A model generated the notes under the pieces. The model made no database searches and was not told the origin of the DNA. It saw only the letters and a list, made by a program, of their open reading frames with translations. A stretch of DNA of 64,000 bases, taken from assembly GCA_023213195.1 (NCBI GenBank), contig CP096135.1, positions 3,592,842 through 3,656,841 on the forward strand, written 5' to 3'. Both the position numbers and the translations under genes were made by a program. The DNA comes from Sphingobacteriales bacterium JAD_PAG50586_3. GTDB taxonomy: Bacteria > Bacteroidota > Bacteroidia > CAMBQF01. This document shows positions 40,259 to 51,519 of this stretch, one piece after another; within the stretch, counting starts at the first letter, position 1; the number at the start of each line of letters is the position of its first letter.

Positions 40259-40762
40259 ATGAAAATAGTCTATATACTATCTGTATTAGTTATACTCTCC
40301 TGTGTTTCTTGCAATAATAAAAGTGCAGAAAAAGAAAAGGTTGTAGATAAGGTAGTGCGTGTGCAAGATGAAGACATTGCTATAAATAACGCTATTGCTA
40401 AAGCCAAAAGCACATTGCCCTTATTTGATAAGGCTTTGAATAGTACGAATGAAGACTTTACTGATTTTGCAATAAAAGCAGAATACGTTGAAGACGATGA
40501 ACATGAACATATCTGGTTGAATAATATTAGTAAAGCAAAAGGCTTTTATTATGGTACCATAAATAATACACCTGAATCTATAACCTATATTAAGCTGGGT
40601 GACAGGGTAAAAGTTAATGTTAATGATATAAGTGATTGGGTTTATTATGACAAGAATGATAAGGCTGTTGGTGGATATACTATCCGCGTATTCCGAAGCC
40701 GAATGCAACCCGATGAAATGAATAAGTTTGACATAGAAATGGATTCAAGCTACGTCGAATAG
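40259..40762 (+). CDS. DUF2314-domain lipoprotein
   Basis: 167 aa with a signal and lipobox (ILSCVSCNNK, Cys about 19), so membrane-anchored. The body matches the DUF2314 pattern: IAKAKSTLPLFDKALN, DFAIKAEYVEDDEHEHIWL, GTINNTPESITYIKLGDRVKV and ISDWVYYDKNDKAVGGYTIRV. Function of the domain is unknown. It follows the FAH-family gene after 31 bases and converges on pbpC, whose stop is 4 bases away. The gene is more AT-rich than its neighbours. Confidence 0.82.
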   Translation: MKIVYILSVLVILSCVSCNNKSAEKEKVVDKVVRVQDEDIAINNAIAKAKSTLPLFDKALNSTNEDFTDFAIKAEYVEDDEHEHIWLNNISKAKGFYYGTINNTPESITYIKLGDRVKVNVNDISDWVYYDKNDKAVGGYTIRVFRSRMQPDEMNKFDIEMDSSYVE

Positions 40763-40766
40763 CACC

Positions 40767-43182
40767 CTACTTATTCACCGCTTCAAAACTGGTTTTAATA
40801 GATTCCCCATTTTCATCAACGGCAGTAAGGGTGTGCAGGCCCTGTGTGGGGTAAAATGCCATTTGGTGGAAGTCGGTGGTTTGGCCTACATAGGTATCAT
40901 CTAAATGCCAGTAAACCGTTGCACCAGCTTTGCGGTGGGCTACTTCAAACACCACGCGCCCCGGTTTGCCATCAATCTCTATAGGCACAAATATTTTGGT
41001 AAAATCTTTAGGGTAGATAAAGTCCATGTTTTTGCGGGTGTGGAGGGTCTTCTCACAATCCTCACGATAGGCAGGCAGCGGCACATAAAACATATTCTTC
41101 TGCTTATAATACCACTCCATTGATGGGGGCAAAACAAACCAGGGCTTGTGTACCATTTGTTCGGTAGGTTCACAATCGGCGGTTACCTGCCAGCGGCCCG
41201 ATACATCTAAATGCACCAATTTATGGTACGGGCAGGCAGCAGTGCGTTGGCATGTTTTGGGTATCCAGGTGCTATCAACATCACTACAAATAGGCGAAGC
41301 CCTAAAGCCCGACTGGTGGCAAACGGGTACACGCACCATATCTAAATACGGCTTGGGGAAGAAGCCCGTGTAGTCCAGCTTGTTAAAAATATCGAACAAC
41401 AAAGGGGCGGCAGCACCTACGCCGGTAAGGTTGGGGCGGCCCTCGCCATCGGCATTACCAACCCACACACCTACAACGTACTTAGGTGTAAGCCCAATGG
41501 CCCAACCATCGCGGTTGCCAAAGCTGGTACCTGTTTTCCACGCTATTTTGCGCGATGATGAGTAGAGCGTCCACGCCTGGTCTTCATCGGGGCGAGAAAC
41601 CTCTACCATGGCATCAAAGGTTTGCCATATAGCTGATGCGTTTAAGTAGTACTGGCTTTTTGATGTTGCTGTTTTCTTCTTCTTTTTAGTATCAGCCAAC
41701 ATATATTCAGGCCTGCGTAAGTCGTTTTGGTAATAGGTTTTGTTGGTGTTGTAGTGGTTAAGCGTACGCGCCATGGATGCATAAATGCCTACCATATCGT
41801 ACAACTTACCCTCTGCCCCGCCCAATATTAAAGCCAACCCGTAAAACGATGGCGGGCGGTTAAGCGTTGTCATACCCAATTGCTTTAGCATAAAGTGGAA
41901 CTTATCTATGCCATAAGTTTGTAGCATTTTTACCGCCGGTATGTTTAGCGAACGGGCAAGGGCTTTGTGGGCAGGCACAGCACCATCATACGTAAGGTTA
42001 TAGTTCTCGGGCGTATAGCCTGCAATAGACGTAGGTACATCGGGCACCAAAGCCGATGGTGCAATATCGCCACCATTCATCATAGCGCAATAAAGCAATG
42101 GCTTAAGTATACTGCCTGTGCTGCGGGGGCATCAGCCACATCAACAGCGTTGTTATGGTCGCCCGCAATGTCTTTGCTTGTGTTGCCAACATAGGCCAGC
42201 ACATTGCCTGTTTCTACATCTACCACCACCGCCGATGCGTTGTATATGCCATTAGCCATCAGGGTTTTAATTTGCCTGTCTACCGCATCGGTAACATTAT
42301 CTTGCAAGTTAGGCCGTACCGATGTTTTTATATACTCGCCTTTGTGACCGTCTTTAATGGCACGCAGCATAAGGTGGGGCGCTTTGTTAGGCAGCGGAAA
42401 AGGCTTGCCCGGTAACGGCTCGCGCTTGGCAAGTTCACAAGTTTGTGCATCAATATCGCCAGCAATAACCAAGCGGTCTAACAAGCGGTTACGTTTGTTT
42501 AACAGCTTAATCTGATTCTTGCCAGGATAGATAAGCGATGGGCTGTTGGGCAACACGGCCAGCATAGCCGTTTCGGCCCAACTGAGTTTATTGGCTGGGC
42601 GGCCAAAATAGCGCCAGGCTGCGGCTTCTAAACCTACCACATTACTTCCAAACGGCGCATGCGATGCATAGAGGGCCAATATCTCGCGTTTGGTGTAGCC
42701 TACCTCTAACCGGGTAGAAAGCACAATCTCTATTATCTTTTGAAACACGTTGCGCGACTTATTCTTCCGTGCAATGCGCATTACCTGCATGGTTATGGTG
42801 CTGCCGCCGCTAACCCTGTGACCCGATGATATGTTTTGCCAGGTAGCACGCCCCAAAGCCAGGGGTTTACCCCGGGGTGGTTGTAAAAGTTGCGGTCTTC
42901 AAACTGGATAATGCATTTCTCAAACTTCTCGGGTACTTTATCAGAATAAGGAAAACGCCATTGCCCGTCTTCGGCTATCATAGCGCCCAGCAGGTTGCCC
43001 TCACTGTCTACTAATACGGTAGATGTAGGATTATCGAACAACTGCCTTGGCAGCGAACCCCAATAGGCTATAAGTAAAATACCTATGATTACCCCATAGC
43101 GTAGCTTTTTACGCCGCCAGAACGATAAAAAGGCCGCCTTAAAAGCCAGCCAACCTTGTTTTATCTTCTGCAAAAAATCCAC
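40767..43182 (-). CDS. pbpC: Penicillin-binding protein 1C (bifunctional glycosyltransferase/transpeptidase), two frame breaks
   Basis: Builds peptidoglycan at the outer face of the inner membrane. 805 aa after repair. A cytoplasmic N-tail and one transmembrane helix (about 25-42) are followed by the GT51 domain with EDRNFYNHPG and GGSTITMQ. The transpeptidase domain has the SxxK nucleophile in STGSILKPL (about 355), then SxN-like and KTGTS motifs (WKTGTSFGNRDGW). A BiPBP_C domain (about 720-800) identifies the PBP1C class. G runs at 42125-42129 and 42862-42865 (coding C runs) are each one base short; repair gives DVADAPRSTGS and GVNPLALGRATW. The usual partner, an alpha2-macroglobulin gene, is not in the window. 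Confidence 0.94.
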
Positions 43183-43202
43183 AATTGCTAAGGGGTTTAT
43201 AC

Positions 43203-43210
43203 TATTTTTG
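43203..43210 (+). promoter_or_regulatory. -7 promoter box for the DUF1801-pyrD operon
   Basis: TATTTTTG, exact TAnnTTTG, 42 bases before the ATG at 43253. Confidence 0.55.
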
Positions 43211-43252
43211 TACCGCTAAAAAAGCAGGCAGTAAATCTATACAATATTAACC

Positions 43253-43675
43253 ATGGCTGAGTTAAAAACGCAAGAAAACGATGCTTCTGTTGAAGAGTAT
43301 ATCAACGCAACGGGCAACGAAAAAGTTATAGCCGATAACAATATATTGGTTAGGCTGATGCAAAAAGCTACCGGCGCTAAGCCAAAAATGTGGGGCGATA
43401 AAATTATTGGCTTTGGTAAATACCAATATAAATCGGCAGCTACGGGCAAAGGCGGCGACTGGTTTATAATGGGCTTTGCACCCCGCAAGGCAAGCCTGGC
43501 CTTGTATTTAATGAGTGGCTATACACCTGAGGTCAAAGATTGCCTTACCCGTTTGGGTAAGCATAAACTATCGGGCAGTTGTATACACATTGCTAAACTG
43601 GCTAATGTAGATGTAAAGGTGCTGGAAGAGATGATTAACGAGGCTGCTAAAGTTGGCCCAAAATACGCGGCGTAA
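43253..43675 (+). CDS. DUF1801 family protein
   Basis: 140-aa cytoplasmic protein. The segment [24 protein letters not shown] and [20 protein letters not shown] match DUF1801 (YdhG-like), a small fold found alone or fused to other domains and of unclear function. It precedes pyrD by 4 bases and is probably co-transcribed from the promoter at 43203. Confidence 0.85.
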   Translation: MAELKTQENDASVEEYINATGNEKVIADNNILVRLMQKATGAKPKMWGDKIIGFGKYQYKSAATGKGGDWFIMGFAPRKASLALYLMSGYTPEVKDCLTRLGKHKLSGSCIHIAKLANVDVKVLEEMINEAAKVGPKYAA

Positions 43676-43679
43676 TATT

Positions 43680-44696
43680 ATGTACAGACTACTTATAAAA
43701 CCCCTTTTATTTTTAATGAAGCCCGAAAGGGCCCATTACTTCACCTTTGGTATGTTGCAGTTTATATGCAAAATACCGGGGGTAAAGCTGTTTTTGAAAG
43801 ACCTCTATACGGTACAAAACAAAAAGCTGGAGCGTACGGTATTCGGCATAAAATTCCCCAACCCTGTGGGACTGGCCGCAGGCTTTGATAAAAACGCTGT
43901 TGCCTATAACGAAATGGCCTGTTTAGGTTTTGGGTTTATAGAAGTAGGTACTGTAACACCAAAGGGCCAGCCGGGTAATGATAAGCCCCGCCTGTTCCGC
44001 CTGCCGAAAGATGAGGCATTGATAAACCGCATGGGCTTTAATAACGAGGGTGTGGAAGCCATGGTAGCCCGCCTGCGCAAAGAACAGCCCAAGGTTATTA
44101 TTGGTGGAAACATTGGCAAGAACAAGGTTACGCCTAACGAAGAATCTACCAGCGATTACATAATCTGCTTTAATGCCTTGTTTGATTATGTTGATTATTT
44201 TGTGGTGAATGTAAGCTCGCCCAACACACCGGGCCTACGCGCCCTGCAAGAGAAAGAGCCGTTGATGGATTTATTGGGTCAGTTACAAACCATCAACAAT
44301 GCAAAACCTAAGCCTAAACCTATACTGCTTAAAATAGCCCCCGACTTAACCAACGAACAACTGGACGATGTTATTGAAGTAGTTATGGCAACCAAGCTGG
44401 CCGGTGTGGTGGCTACTAACACCACCATAGACCGTAGCGGCCTGCAAACCGATACTACCGCCATTGGCATGGGTGGACTTAGCGGCAAGCCTGTTACCCA
44501 ACGCTCTACCGAAGTGATAAAATACATTGCCACCAAAAGCAACAAAGCATTCCCCATAATTGGTGTGGGTGGTATACACTCTGCCCAGGATGCTATTGAT
44601 AAGCTAAACGCGGGTGCTGATTTAATACAGCTCTATACCGGTTTTATATACGAAGGGCCCGCTTTGCCTAAGAAGATTTGTAAAGCGCTTTTATAA
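43680..44696 (+). CDS. pyrD: Quinone-dependent dihydroorotate dehydrogenase (class 2)
   Basis: FMN enzyme oxidising dihydroorotate to orotate in pyrimidine synthesis and passing electrons to the quinone pool at the inner membrane. 338 aa from the ATG at 43680, preferred over an upstream in-frame start because it gives the class 2 N-terminal membrane-binding helices ([20 protein letters not shown]). FMN-site motifs are [44 protein letters not shown] (catalytic Ser about residue 177), [16 protein letters not shown] and the C-terminal IIGVGGI and LIQLYTGF. A 1.1-kb repeat field follows. Confidence 0.95.
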   Translation: MYRLLIKPLLFLMKPERAHYFTFGMLQFICKIPGVKLFLKDLYTVQNKKLERTVFGIKFPNPVGLAAGFDKNAVAYNEMACLGFGFIEVGTVTPKGQPGNDKPRLFRLPKDEALINRMGFNNEGVEAMVARLRKEQPKVIIGGNIGKNKVTPNEESTSDYIICFNALFDYVDYFVVNVSSPNTPGLRALQEKEPLMDLLGQLQTINNAKPKPKPILLKIAPDLTNEQLDDVIEVVMATKLAGVVATNTTIDRSGLQTDTTAIGMGGLSGKPVTQRSTEVIKYIATKSNKAFPIIGVGGIHSAQDAIDKLNAGADLIQLYTGFIYEGPALPKKICKALL

Positions 44697-45747
44697 CATG
44701 TCATCCCGTCCCGATAGCTATCGGGATTGATTCGGGATCTCGCATATTCACCTTTGGTACATCTATGTTTATTTCTTATTGACAAGGCCTATGCCCGTGT
44801 CGTACCTTTGCAGTAACCCCGACGATAAATATCGGGACCAGCCGAAAACCACTGTAAAATGAAAACCTATGCCTATTTAAATTCACTTAAAGTATTACTT
44901 CACTTCCCCTCCCAAACCCTCCCCTTGAAGGGAGGGCTTAAAAATTATGAAAACGTATTATCTAGCTACATGCTGTAATAATTCAGAATGCATAATTCAA
45001 AATGAATAATGTAAATATTTAACTATATGCTGTATGGCTTTAAACTACAATACCCTCTCTCCCGTCTGTCGCCGTTGGCGACATCCACCCTCTCAATGAG
45101 AGGGACCTTTAAAAACAAGGCGCGAAAATGAGTGCATTAGCTACATGCTGTAGGGGTTCAGAAACAATACCCTCTCCCGTCTGTCGCCGTTGGCGACATC
45201 CACCCTCTCAATGAGAGGGACCTTTAAAAAATAAGGCGCGAAAATGAGTGCATTAGCCACATACTGTAAGGATTTACAACTACAATACCCTCTCCCGTCT
45301 GTCGCTGTTGGCGACATCCACCCTCTCAATGAGAGGGGCCTTTAAAAACAAGGCGCGAAAATGAGTGCATTAGCTACATGCTGTAGGGTTGGTAAAATGA
45401 AAAATGATAAACTAAAAATGAAAATAAACTCTGTGCCCTCTGCGTATTGCTTTGCGTTCTCTGCGGTTTGTTTTATGATAACCACCCCGGCACTGCGTGC
45501 CACCCCTCCTTAAAAAGTAGGGGAGTTAAAAAATAAGGTCCCGACGATAAATGTCGGGATGCCGTAAAAACGGCACGCGAAAACGGAGTATTAGCTACAC
45601 GCTGTAGGTTTCCCTCACCCCTAAATCCCCCTCTCCTAAAGGAGTGAGGGGGACTTTAAAAAGGAGTATGAAAATGAGTATCTAGCTACATAATGTAAGG
45701 TTTTAAGGGCTATACGCTGCTCGCTACACGCTATGCCCTAAAATCCG
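44697..45747. repeat. Gene-free 1.05-kb field of palindromes and interspersed repeats
   Basis: No gene is supported. It contains the self-complementary TCCCGATAGCTATCGGGA (about 44713-44730), two related stems around GATAAAT (about 44818-44837 and 45542-45558), a CCCTCCCC/GGGAGGG stem (about 44917-44936), the 117-bp tandem array (45048-45388) and a CTCTGC-rich segment (about 45430-45470). A CCCTCTCCTAAAGG word at about 45628-45643 matches the ends of the DUF559 element. The word TAGCTACATGCTGTA or a close variant recurs at 44963, 45138, 45255, 45371, 45592 and 45683, with a truncated copy near 45021. Confidence 0.75.
45048..45388. repeat. Three tandem copies of a 117-bp structured repeat
   Basis: Copies begin at 45048, 45165 and 45283 (period 117-118 bp). 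Each has a CTCTCCCGTCTG start, a small GTCGCC/GGCGAC stem, a CCCTCTC-AAT-GAGAGGG hairpin, a TTTAAAAA tract, GGCGCGAAAATGAGTGCAT and the word TAGCTACATGCTGTA. They differ by a few substitutions and a 10-15 base variable joint. The first half is also found singly at about 24707-24755. Confidence 0.9.
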
Positions 45748-45755
45748 TATATTTG
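45748..45755 (+). promoter_or_regulatory. -7 promoter box for the E1 gene
   Basis: TATATTTG, exact TAnnTTTG, 24 bases before the ATG at 45780. Confidence 0.55.
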
Positions 45756-45779
45756 CATTTGAACCTTAATTAGAGAGAT

Positions 45780-48222
45780 ATGAGCCAGATTGTAGACATA
45801 ACATCAAAGCTTAACGGTAGCGTGGAAGAGAAAAAATTATCGATAAACGACTTTAAAAATATAGTACTGACGGACTACCGCATTGCGCAGGAGAGCCGCC
45901 AAGCTAGCCTTACCGGCCGTAAAGAGGTACTTACGGGCAAGGCTAAATTTGGTATTTTTGGCGATGGTAAAGAGCTTGCCCAAATAGCTATGGCGAAGGC
46001 CTTTAAAAAAGGCGACTGGCGTAGCGGCTACTACCGCGACCAAACCTTTATGCTGGCTACGGGGCAGCTTACCCTTGAACAGTTTTTTGCCCAATTATAC
46101 GCTAACCCCGATGTGGCTTTAGAACCCCACTCGGCAGGCCGCCAAATGAATGCCCACTTTGCTACCCGCCTTATTAACGAAGACGGTAGCTGGAAAAACC
46201 AAAAGGAGCAGTATAATACCTCTGCTGATATGTCGCCAACGGCTGGGCAAATGCCCCGCTTGTTGGGTTTGGCGTATGCAAGCAAGGTATACCGCAACGA
46301 TAAAAACCTGGCCGGCAAAACTGAATTTTCGGTAAACGGAAACGAGGTTGCCTTTGGTACCATTGGCGATGCCAGCACATCGGAAGGCTTGTTTTGGGAA
46401 ACCATGAATGCCGCCACCGTATTGCAGGTTCCGTTGGCTATGAGTGTGTGGGACGATGGCTATGGCATATCTGTAGAAAAGAAATACCAAACCGCAAAAC
46501 AAAGCATCTCTACCGCACTGCGTGGGTTTGAGCGTGACGATGATAACGATGGCCTATTGATTTATAATGTGCGTGGTTGGGACTATGCCGCCCTTTGCGA
46601 AGCTTACGAAAAAGGCGTTGCCATTTGCCGAGAGCAACACATACCGGTATTGTTTCATATTGAAGAACTAACACAGCCGCAAGGTCACTCTACATCAGGG
46701 TCGCACGAGCGTTACAAGAGCAAAGACCGTTTGGCCTTTGAACAGGAATATGATTGTATTGCCCAGTTTAAAAAGTGGATTACCGAAAACGCTATAGCCA
46801 CAATTGAAGAATTAGATGCTATTGAAGCAGAAGCCAAAGAAACAGTTAAGCAGGCCCGCCGCAAGGCATGGGACGATTTTTTAGCCCCGGTAAAAAAACA
46901 AGTTGCTGAGGCTGCCGCTTTACTTAGCGATATAGCCAATACATCAGAACACAAGGCCGTAATTGACTCTATTAAAACCAACCTTGTTGCCCTGCCCGAC
47001 CCTGCAAGGCATAATGTAATACAGGCGCTTAAAAAGGCATTGCAAACGGTACGTGCCGAGAGCAACCCTGCCATTGATAAGGCCAAAGCCTATTTAAAAA
47101 ACCGTACCCAAGAGGGTGCTGCTTTATACAACACCTTTGTGCATAGCGACTCTCCCCTATCGCCCCTAAAGTTAAAGGCTATAAAACCTGAATATGAGGC
47201 TGATGCTAAACTGGTAGACGGACGTGAGGTTTTGCGCGATAACTACGATAAGATTTTAGGTACTATACCTGAGTTTTTAATATTTGGTGAAGATGCCGGC
47301 AAAATTGGCGGAGTAAACCAAACCCTTGAAGGTATGCAGGCCAAGTATGGCGAGCAACGTGTGGGAGATACCGGTATACGTGAGGCTACTATTGTAGGCC
47401 ATAAGAATAGGCATGGCACTGCGTGGTTTGCGCCCCGTGGCCGAGATTCAGTATTTAGATTATTTACTCTACGCGGTGCAAACCCTTAGCGACGATTTAG
47501 CATCGCTAACCTACCGCACGGCAGGTGGGCAACGTGCCCCTATGATTATATCTACCCGCGGCCACAGGCTGGAGGGTGTTTGGCATAGCGGGTCGCCTAT
47601 GGGTATGATTATAAATAGCCTGCGTGGTATACACATTTGCGTGCCCCGCAACATGACGCAGGCCGCAGGCTTTTACAACACATTGCTTGCAGGCGATGAG
47701 CCGGGCGTGATTGTTGAGCCGCTAAACGGTTACCGCATTAAAGAACTATTGCCAAGCAACCTGAGCGAGTTCCGCACACCGCTAGGTGAGCCGGAGGTGT
47801 TAATTGAGGGCACAGATGTTACGTTGGTAACATACGGCTCGTGTATCCGCATAGCGCAAGAAGGTATAGGCCAGTTAAAAGCCCTGGGTATTTCGGTTGA
47901 ATTGATTGATGCCCAAACTTTATTGCCATTTGATTTAACGGGCACTATAGTTAAATCGCTACAAAAAACTAACCGTGTGGTATTTATGGATGAAGATGTG
48001 CCGGGAGGCGCTACGGCCTTTATGCTACAACAGGTAATAGAGGTGCAGGGTGGTTACCAATACTTAGACTCGACCCCTGTAACACTGAGCGCTAAGGCCC
48101 ACAGGCCATCGTTTGGGTCGGATGGAGATTACTTTTCTAAGCCTGCCGCCGAAGATGTGTTTGACACTATTTACAACCTGATGTGCGAAGCTAAACCCGC
48201 ACAGTACAAGCCCTTATACTAA
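45780..48222 (+). CDS. Fused alpha/beta E1 component of a branched-chain-type 2-oxoacid dehydrogenase, one frame break
   Basis: Thiamine-diphosphate enzyme that decarboxylates a 2-oxoacid and acylates the lipoyl E2; the alpha and beta chains are one 813-aa protein, a usual Bacteroidota arrangement. The alpha half has [28 protein letters not shown] and the ThDP motif [17 protein letters not shown] (about residue 200). The beta half starts near 475 with [36 protein letters not shown] [18 protein letters not shown] and the terminal [17 protein letters not shown] region. The break at 47398-47406 reads GCCATAAGA where GCCAGGGA (Val-Gly-Gln-Gly-Ile-Gly) fits the family, another CCAGG site. E2 and E3 genes are not in the window. 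The substrate (isovalerate-type or other) is not decided. Confidence 0.92.
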
Positions 48223-48282
48223 GCCCATTTATAGGTAAGGCATAAACCCAAAAACTAAGCTCTTTGACATGTTAGAAAAACA

Positions 48283-48308
48283 AAGCCCCGACATTACTGC
48301 CGGGGCTT
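48283..48308. terminator. Terminator between E1 and the convergent DUF3276 gene
   Basis: AAGCCCCG, a 10-base loop, CGGGGCTT; a perfect 8-bp stem without a long T run. Confidence 0.7.
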
Positions 48309-48334
48309 CTATATAGTATTGATTGGTTAGATGG

Positions 48335-48754
48335 CTAATTTCCAAGGTCGTCAAAGCTGATATCGTCTATACGGTTAACAATGGCTGCCTCTTCGGCAGG
48401 TTGTTGCAGCGGTGTATGGACAACATCAATTTTGGTATCGGCTTCAACAACAGCACCTATGCCGGTATCTTGCTGGCGTATATACGTAGAAGGCCCATTG
48501 CCGTTTTCTTGTATGTATGACATAGCTTCGCTAAGGCCATCCATAAACTTGTCAAAGTCTTCCTAGTAAAGAAAAATTTTATGCTTGTCGTAAAAGAAAG
48601 AACCATCATCGCGAACCCTCTTCTTACTCTCGGTAACAGTTAGATACAGTTCATTTCCGCGTGTAGCTTTAACATCAAAAAAGTAGGTACGTTTGCCTGC
48701 AGGTACGCGCTTAGAGAATATCTCTTCTTTTTCCTGGCTATCAAAATTTTCCAT
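48335..48754 (-). CDS. PUR-alpha-like DUF3276 nucleic-acid-binding protein with one in-frame TAG
   Basis: 139 aa. Residues 10-85 form a PUR repeat (RTYFFDVKATRGNELYLTVTES, DKHKIFLY), the single-stranded nucleic-acid-binding fold conserved in Bacteroidota; an acidic C-terminal tail ends ISFDDLGN. Codon 64 (48563-48565 on the plus strand) is TAG between KIFLY and EDFDKF, where relatives have Lys or Gln. CAG would give LYQEDF and restore CCAGG. Frame is identical on both sides of the stop, so one substitution explains the whole break. I read it as a consensus error, as in ffh. Confidence 0.88.
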
Positions 48755-48886
48755 AAAATGCTTATAATCTTATCACTAGGTAAAAACAAATGTATACTAA
48801 AATATTATTCAGTCAATTTAATGACAAAAAATTTAATTTTTATACACTTGTAGCAAAATGTTTATTACCTACTGATTATAAGCCAA

Positions 48887-50712
48887 TTAAGATTCAGCTA
48901 AATATTCGGTTTGACCTTCAAGAAGCTGTTTTTTGTACAAATCGGCATAAGCACCTTGTTGATTGATAAGTTCTTTATGCGAACCGGCCTCTATAATTTT
49001 ACCCTCATCAAGCACAATAATATGGTCGGCCATTTGTACTGATGATACCCTGTGGCTAACTATGATAGCCGTTTTGTTGTGCATTATCCGGCGCAAGTTG
49101 GTAAGGATGCTGTCTTCGGTTTCGGTGTCAACAGCCGAAAGGCAATCATCAAAAATCAATATCTGCGGCTGTTTAATAATAGCTCTGGCAATGGATATGC
49201 GCTGCTTTTGCCCACCCGACAAGGTAATGCCCCTCTCGCCTACTACGGTATCAAACTTTAACGGAAACTCGTCTATATTATCATACACGCAGGCATCTTT
49301 AGCGGCCTGGTATACCATTTTTTAAGCCTTTCTTTGTTGCCCTCATCTTTATTTAGGCCAAAGGCTATGTTGTTAAATATGGTATCAGAAAACAGGAAAA
49401 CCTCTTGCGGAACGTAGCCTATAGATGTACGCAGATTCTCTGTTTTAAAGGTTTTTACATTCTGTCCGTCTATGCGTATTTCGCCAGACGAAACATCAAA
49501 CAAACGGCCCACTAAATTTGTAATGGTAGACTTGCCCGACCCTGTACGGCCCAATATAGCAAGCACTTTGCCCTGCTCTACTTTAAAGCTGACACCATCT
49601 AAAGCCACAGTACCACTTTCTGGGTATACAAAGCCAACATTATCAAACTCTATAGTACCTTGTACTTTAAGGTCTAAGCTGGTTTCGGTATTGTAAATCT
49701 CGGGCTCTGTTTGCAAAAACTCGTTTATCCGCGCCTGCGATGCGGCTGCCCTTTGCATTAGCGATGTTACCCAACCTACAGATGCAAAAGGAAAAGTAAG
49801 CATGTTTACATACAATATAAACTCGGCAATATTACCCGGGGTTATGGTACCATCCATTACCCGTATGCCACCAACATAAATGGTAAGCAACACACTGGCG
49901 CTGATAAGCATGCTCATTATAGGGAAGAACATAGAATCTACCTTAACCAATCCTAACGAGCGTTTGCGGTACTCTTTTACTTGTTCTTCAAACTGGCTTT
50001 CAAAATCGTTCTCGCGGCCGTAGGCTTTAATTACCCGTATGCCCGAAAAGGTTTCTTGCACAAACGATGACATGGACGAAAGCTGTTGCTGCTTCTCTGT
50101 ACTGCGCTTGTTAATTATGCTGTTTACATAGTATATACCCAGCGACATTAATGGCAAAGGCAGCACCACATACAAGGTAAGCTCGGCGTTAACGGCCAGC
50201 ATAGTACCCAACGTCATTACAAACATAATAACAAGGTTTACCGTGTACATTATGGCAGGGCCAATGTACATACGCACCTGGCTTACATCCTCGCTAATGC
50301 GGTTCATCAAATCGCCGGTTTTATTCTTTTTATAAAACGACAGGCTTAGCTTTTGGTAATGGTCGAATATCTCGTTTTTAAGGTCGTACTCTATAAGCCG
50401 AGACATTACAATAATGGTTTGGCGCATTAAAAAGGTAAACAGGCCACGCAACAAGGCCGTGCCAATAACCAATAAGCCAAATATGGCAGCGCCGTAAAAT
50501 ACTTTGCCACGCAGGCTATACTGCAAAGTAAACTCTTTGGCAAGGTTGGTTTGCTCCAGGCCTTCTATTACCATGTCTATACCATTACGTATAAGCTGGG
50601 CAGGAAATATGGCAAACCAACTGGCTACCGCAATGCATAAAACGCCAAAAAACAGGCGCCAGCGGTATTTCCAAAAGTATTTATTTATGTATTTAAGAGA
50701 TGCTAATTTCAA
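48887..50712 (-). CDS. ABC exporter (fused permease/ATPase, MsbA/MdlB-like), one frame break
   Basis: Homodimeric half-transporter, 608 aa after repair. Six transmembrane helices (about 20-310) precede the ATPase with Walker [10 protein letters not shown] (about 383), Q-loop [11 protein letters not shown], signature [14 protein letters not shown], Walker [13 protein letters not shown] (Asp in the usual Glu position) and the H-loop VSHRVSS. In Bacteroidota such proteins export lipids, peptides or drugs; the substrate here is unknown. The T run at 49318-49323 (coding A run) is one base short; repair joins ERLKK to [11 protein letters not shown]. No membrane-fusion partner is adjacent. Confidence 0.92.
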
Positions 50713-50828
50713 GGGATGGTAACTAATGTTGCAACTACAAAAGTAGGTAATTTAAAGGCACGAATTTTGCGCAGGTTTTTATATTGTGGCTATTACACAA
50801 AAATATATCTTGCATAAAATACCTGCTT

Positions 50829-51449
50829 ATGAAAATACTTAAACGCGTACTCTTAACAGTTGGAATAATAATAGGTTTACTGCTGGTGGTGTCTTTGTTT
50901 TTACCATCAACATACGAGATAAAACGCGAGGGGACTATTAAAGCACCTACCGACACTGTATTTATGTGGGTAGCTGACCTTAAAAACTGGAACGGATGGA
51001 GCCCATGGAACCAAGCCGACCCCAAAATGAAAATTACCTACAGCGCCGAAACTATTGGAACAGGATCTTCTATGCAATGGGCCAGCGAAAGCCAGGGTAA
51101 CGGTAAGCTTACAATAAAATCGTTGATGCCTCCAACAGAAGCAACGTATGAGTTGGATATGGAAGGCATGGTTTCTACCGGAAAATTTAGCTTAGCTCCA
51201 GATGCTGCCGGAACCAAACTGATTTGGAGCATGAGCGGCGATGTAGGCATGAACCCTCTGTACAAATTTTTTATACCCTTTATGGATGGTATGGTTGGTC
51301 CCGATTTTGAAAAGGGTATTAACAACCTGCAAAAACGGGCTTCAGTTACTGCATCTATTACAAAAACTCCTGTTCACGTAGCAAATACATCAGCCAAAGG
51401 GTTGCCTTATATGGTTAAGACAGATGTTGCTGTTTGTCAGGTAGATTAA
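50829..51449 (+). CDS. Membrane-anchored SRPBCC (START-like) family protein
   Basis: 206 aa from the ATG at 50829, which places one transmembrane helix (VLLTVGIIIGLLLVVSLFLP, about 7-26) at the N-terminus; the longer frame upstream overlaps the divergent promoter region. The rest is an SRPBCC ligand-binding domain: TIKAPTDTVFMWVADLKNWNGWSPW, GTGSSMQWASES, GTKLIWSMSGDVGMNPLYKFF. These bind hydrophobic ligands such as lipids or polyketides; the ligand is unknown. It is divergent from the ABC exporter, so a shared membrane-lipid role is possible but speculative. Confidence 0.85.
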   Translation: MKILKRVLLTVGIIIGLLLVVSLFLPSTYEIKREGTIKAPTDTVFMWVADLKNWNGWSPWNQADPKMKITYSAETIGTGSSMQWASESQGNGKLTIKSLMPPTEATYELDMEGMVSTGKFSLAPDAAGTKLIWSMSGDVGMNPLYKFFIPFMDGMVGPDFEKGINNLQKRASVTASITKTPVHVANTSAKGLPYMVKTDVAVCQVD

Positions 51450-51471
51450 GCATTAGGATTTACCTTAAATA

Positions 51472-51502
51472 AAAAAGGCTACCCGGAAAGAGTAGCCTTT
51501 TT
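51472..51502. terminator. Terminator between the SRPBCC gene and ndk
   Basis: AAAAAGGCTAC, a 9-base loop, GTAGCCTTTTT; an 11-bp stem usable in both directions. Confidence 0.9.
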
Positions 51503-51519
51503 ACTTTTAGAGGGGAAAA

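Noticed and set aside
45141..45329. 62-aa minus-strand frame with an internally repeated peptide
   Set aside because: It is a direct translation of the 117-bp tandem repeat.
45048..45388. CRISPR array
   Set aside because: The repeat is about 105 bp with 10-15 bp variable joints, far outside CRISPR proportions, and no cas gene is in the window.
4775..48565. Stop-codon reassignment, suggested by in-frame TAG in ffh and DUF3276 and TGA in the propeller gene
   Set aside because: TAG and TGA end other intact genes normally (ffh itself at 6052, 53207, coaBC). Both TAGs and the TGA restore a CCWGG site when corrected.
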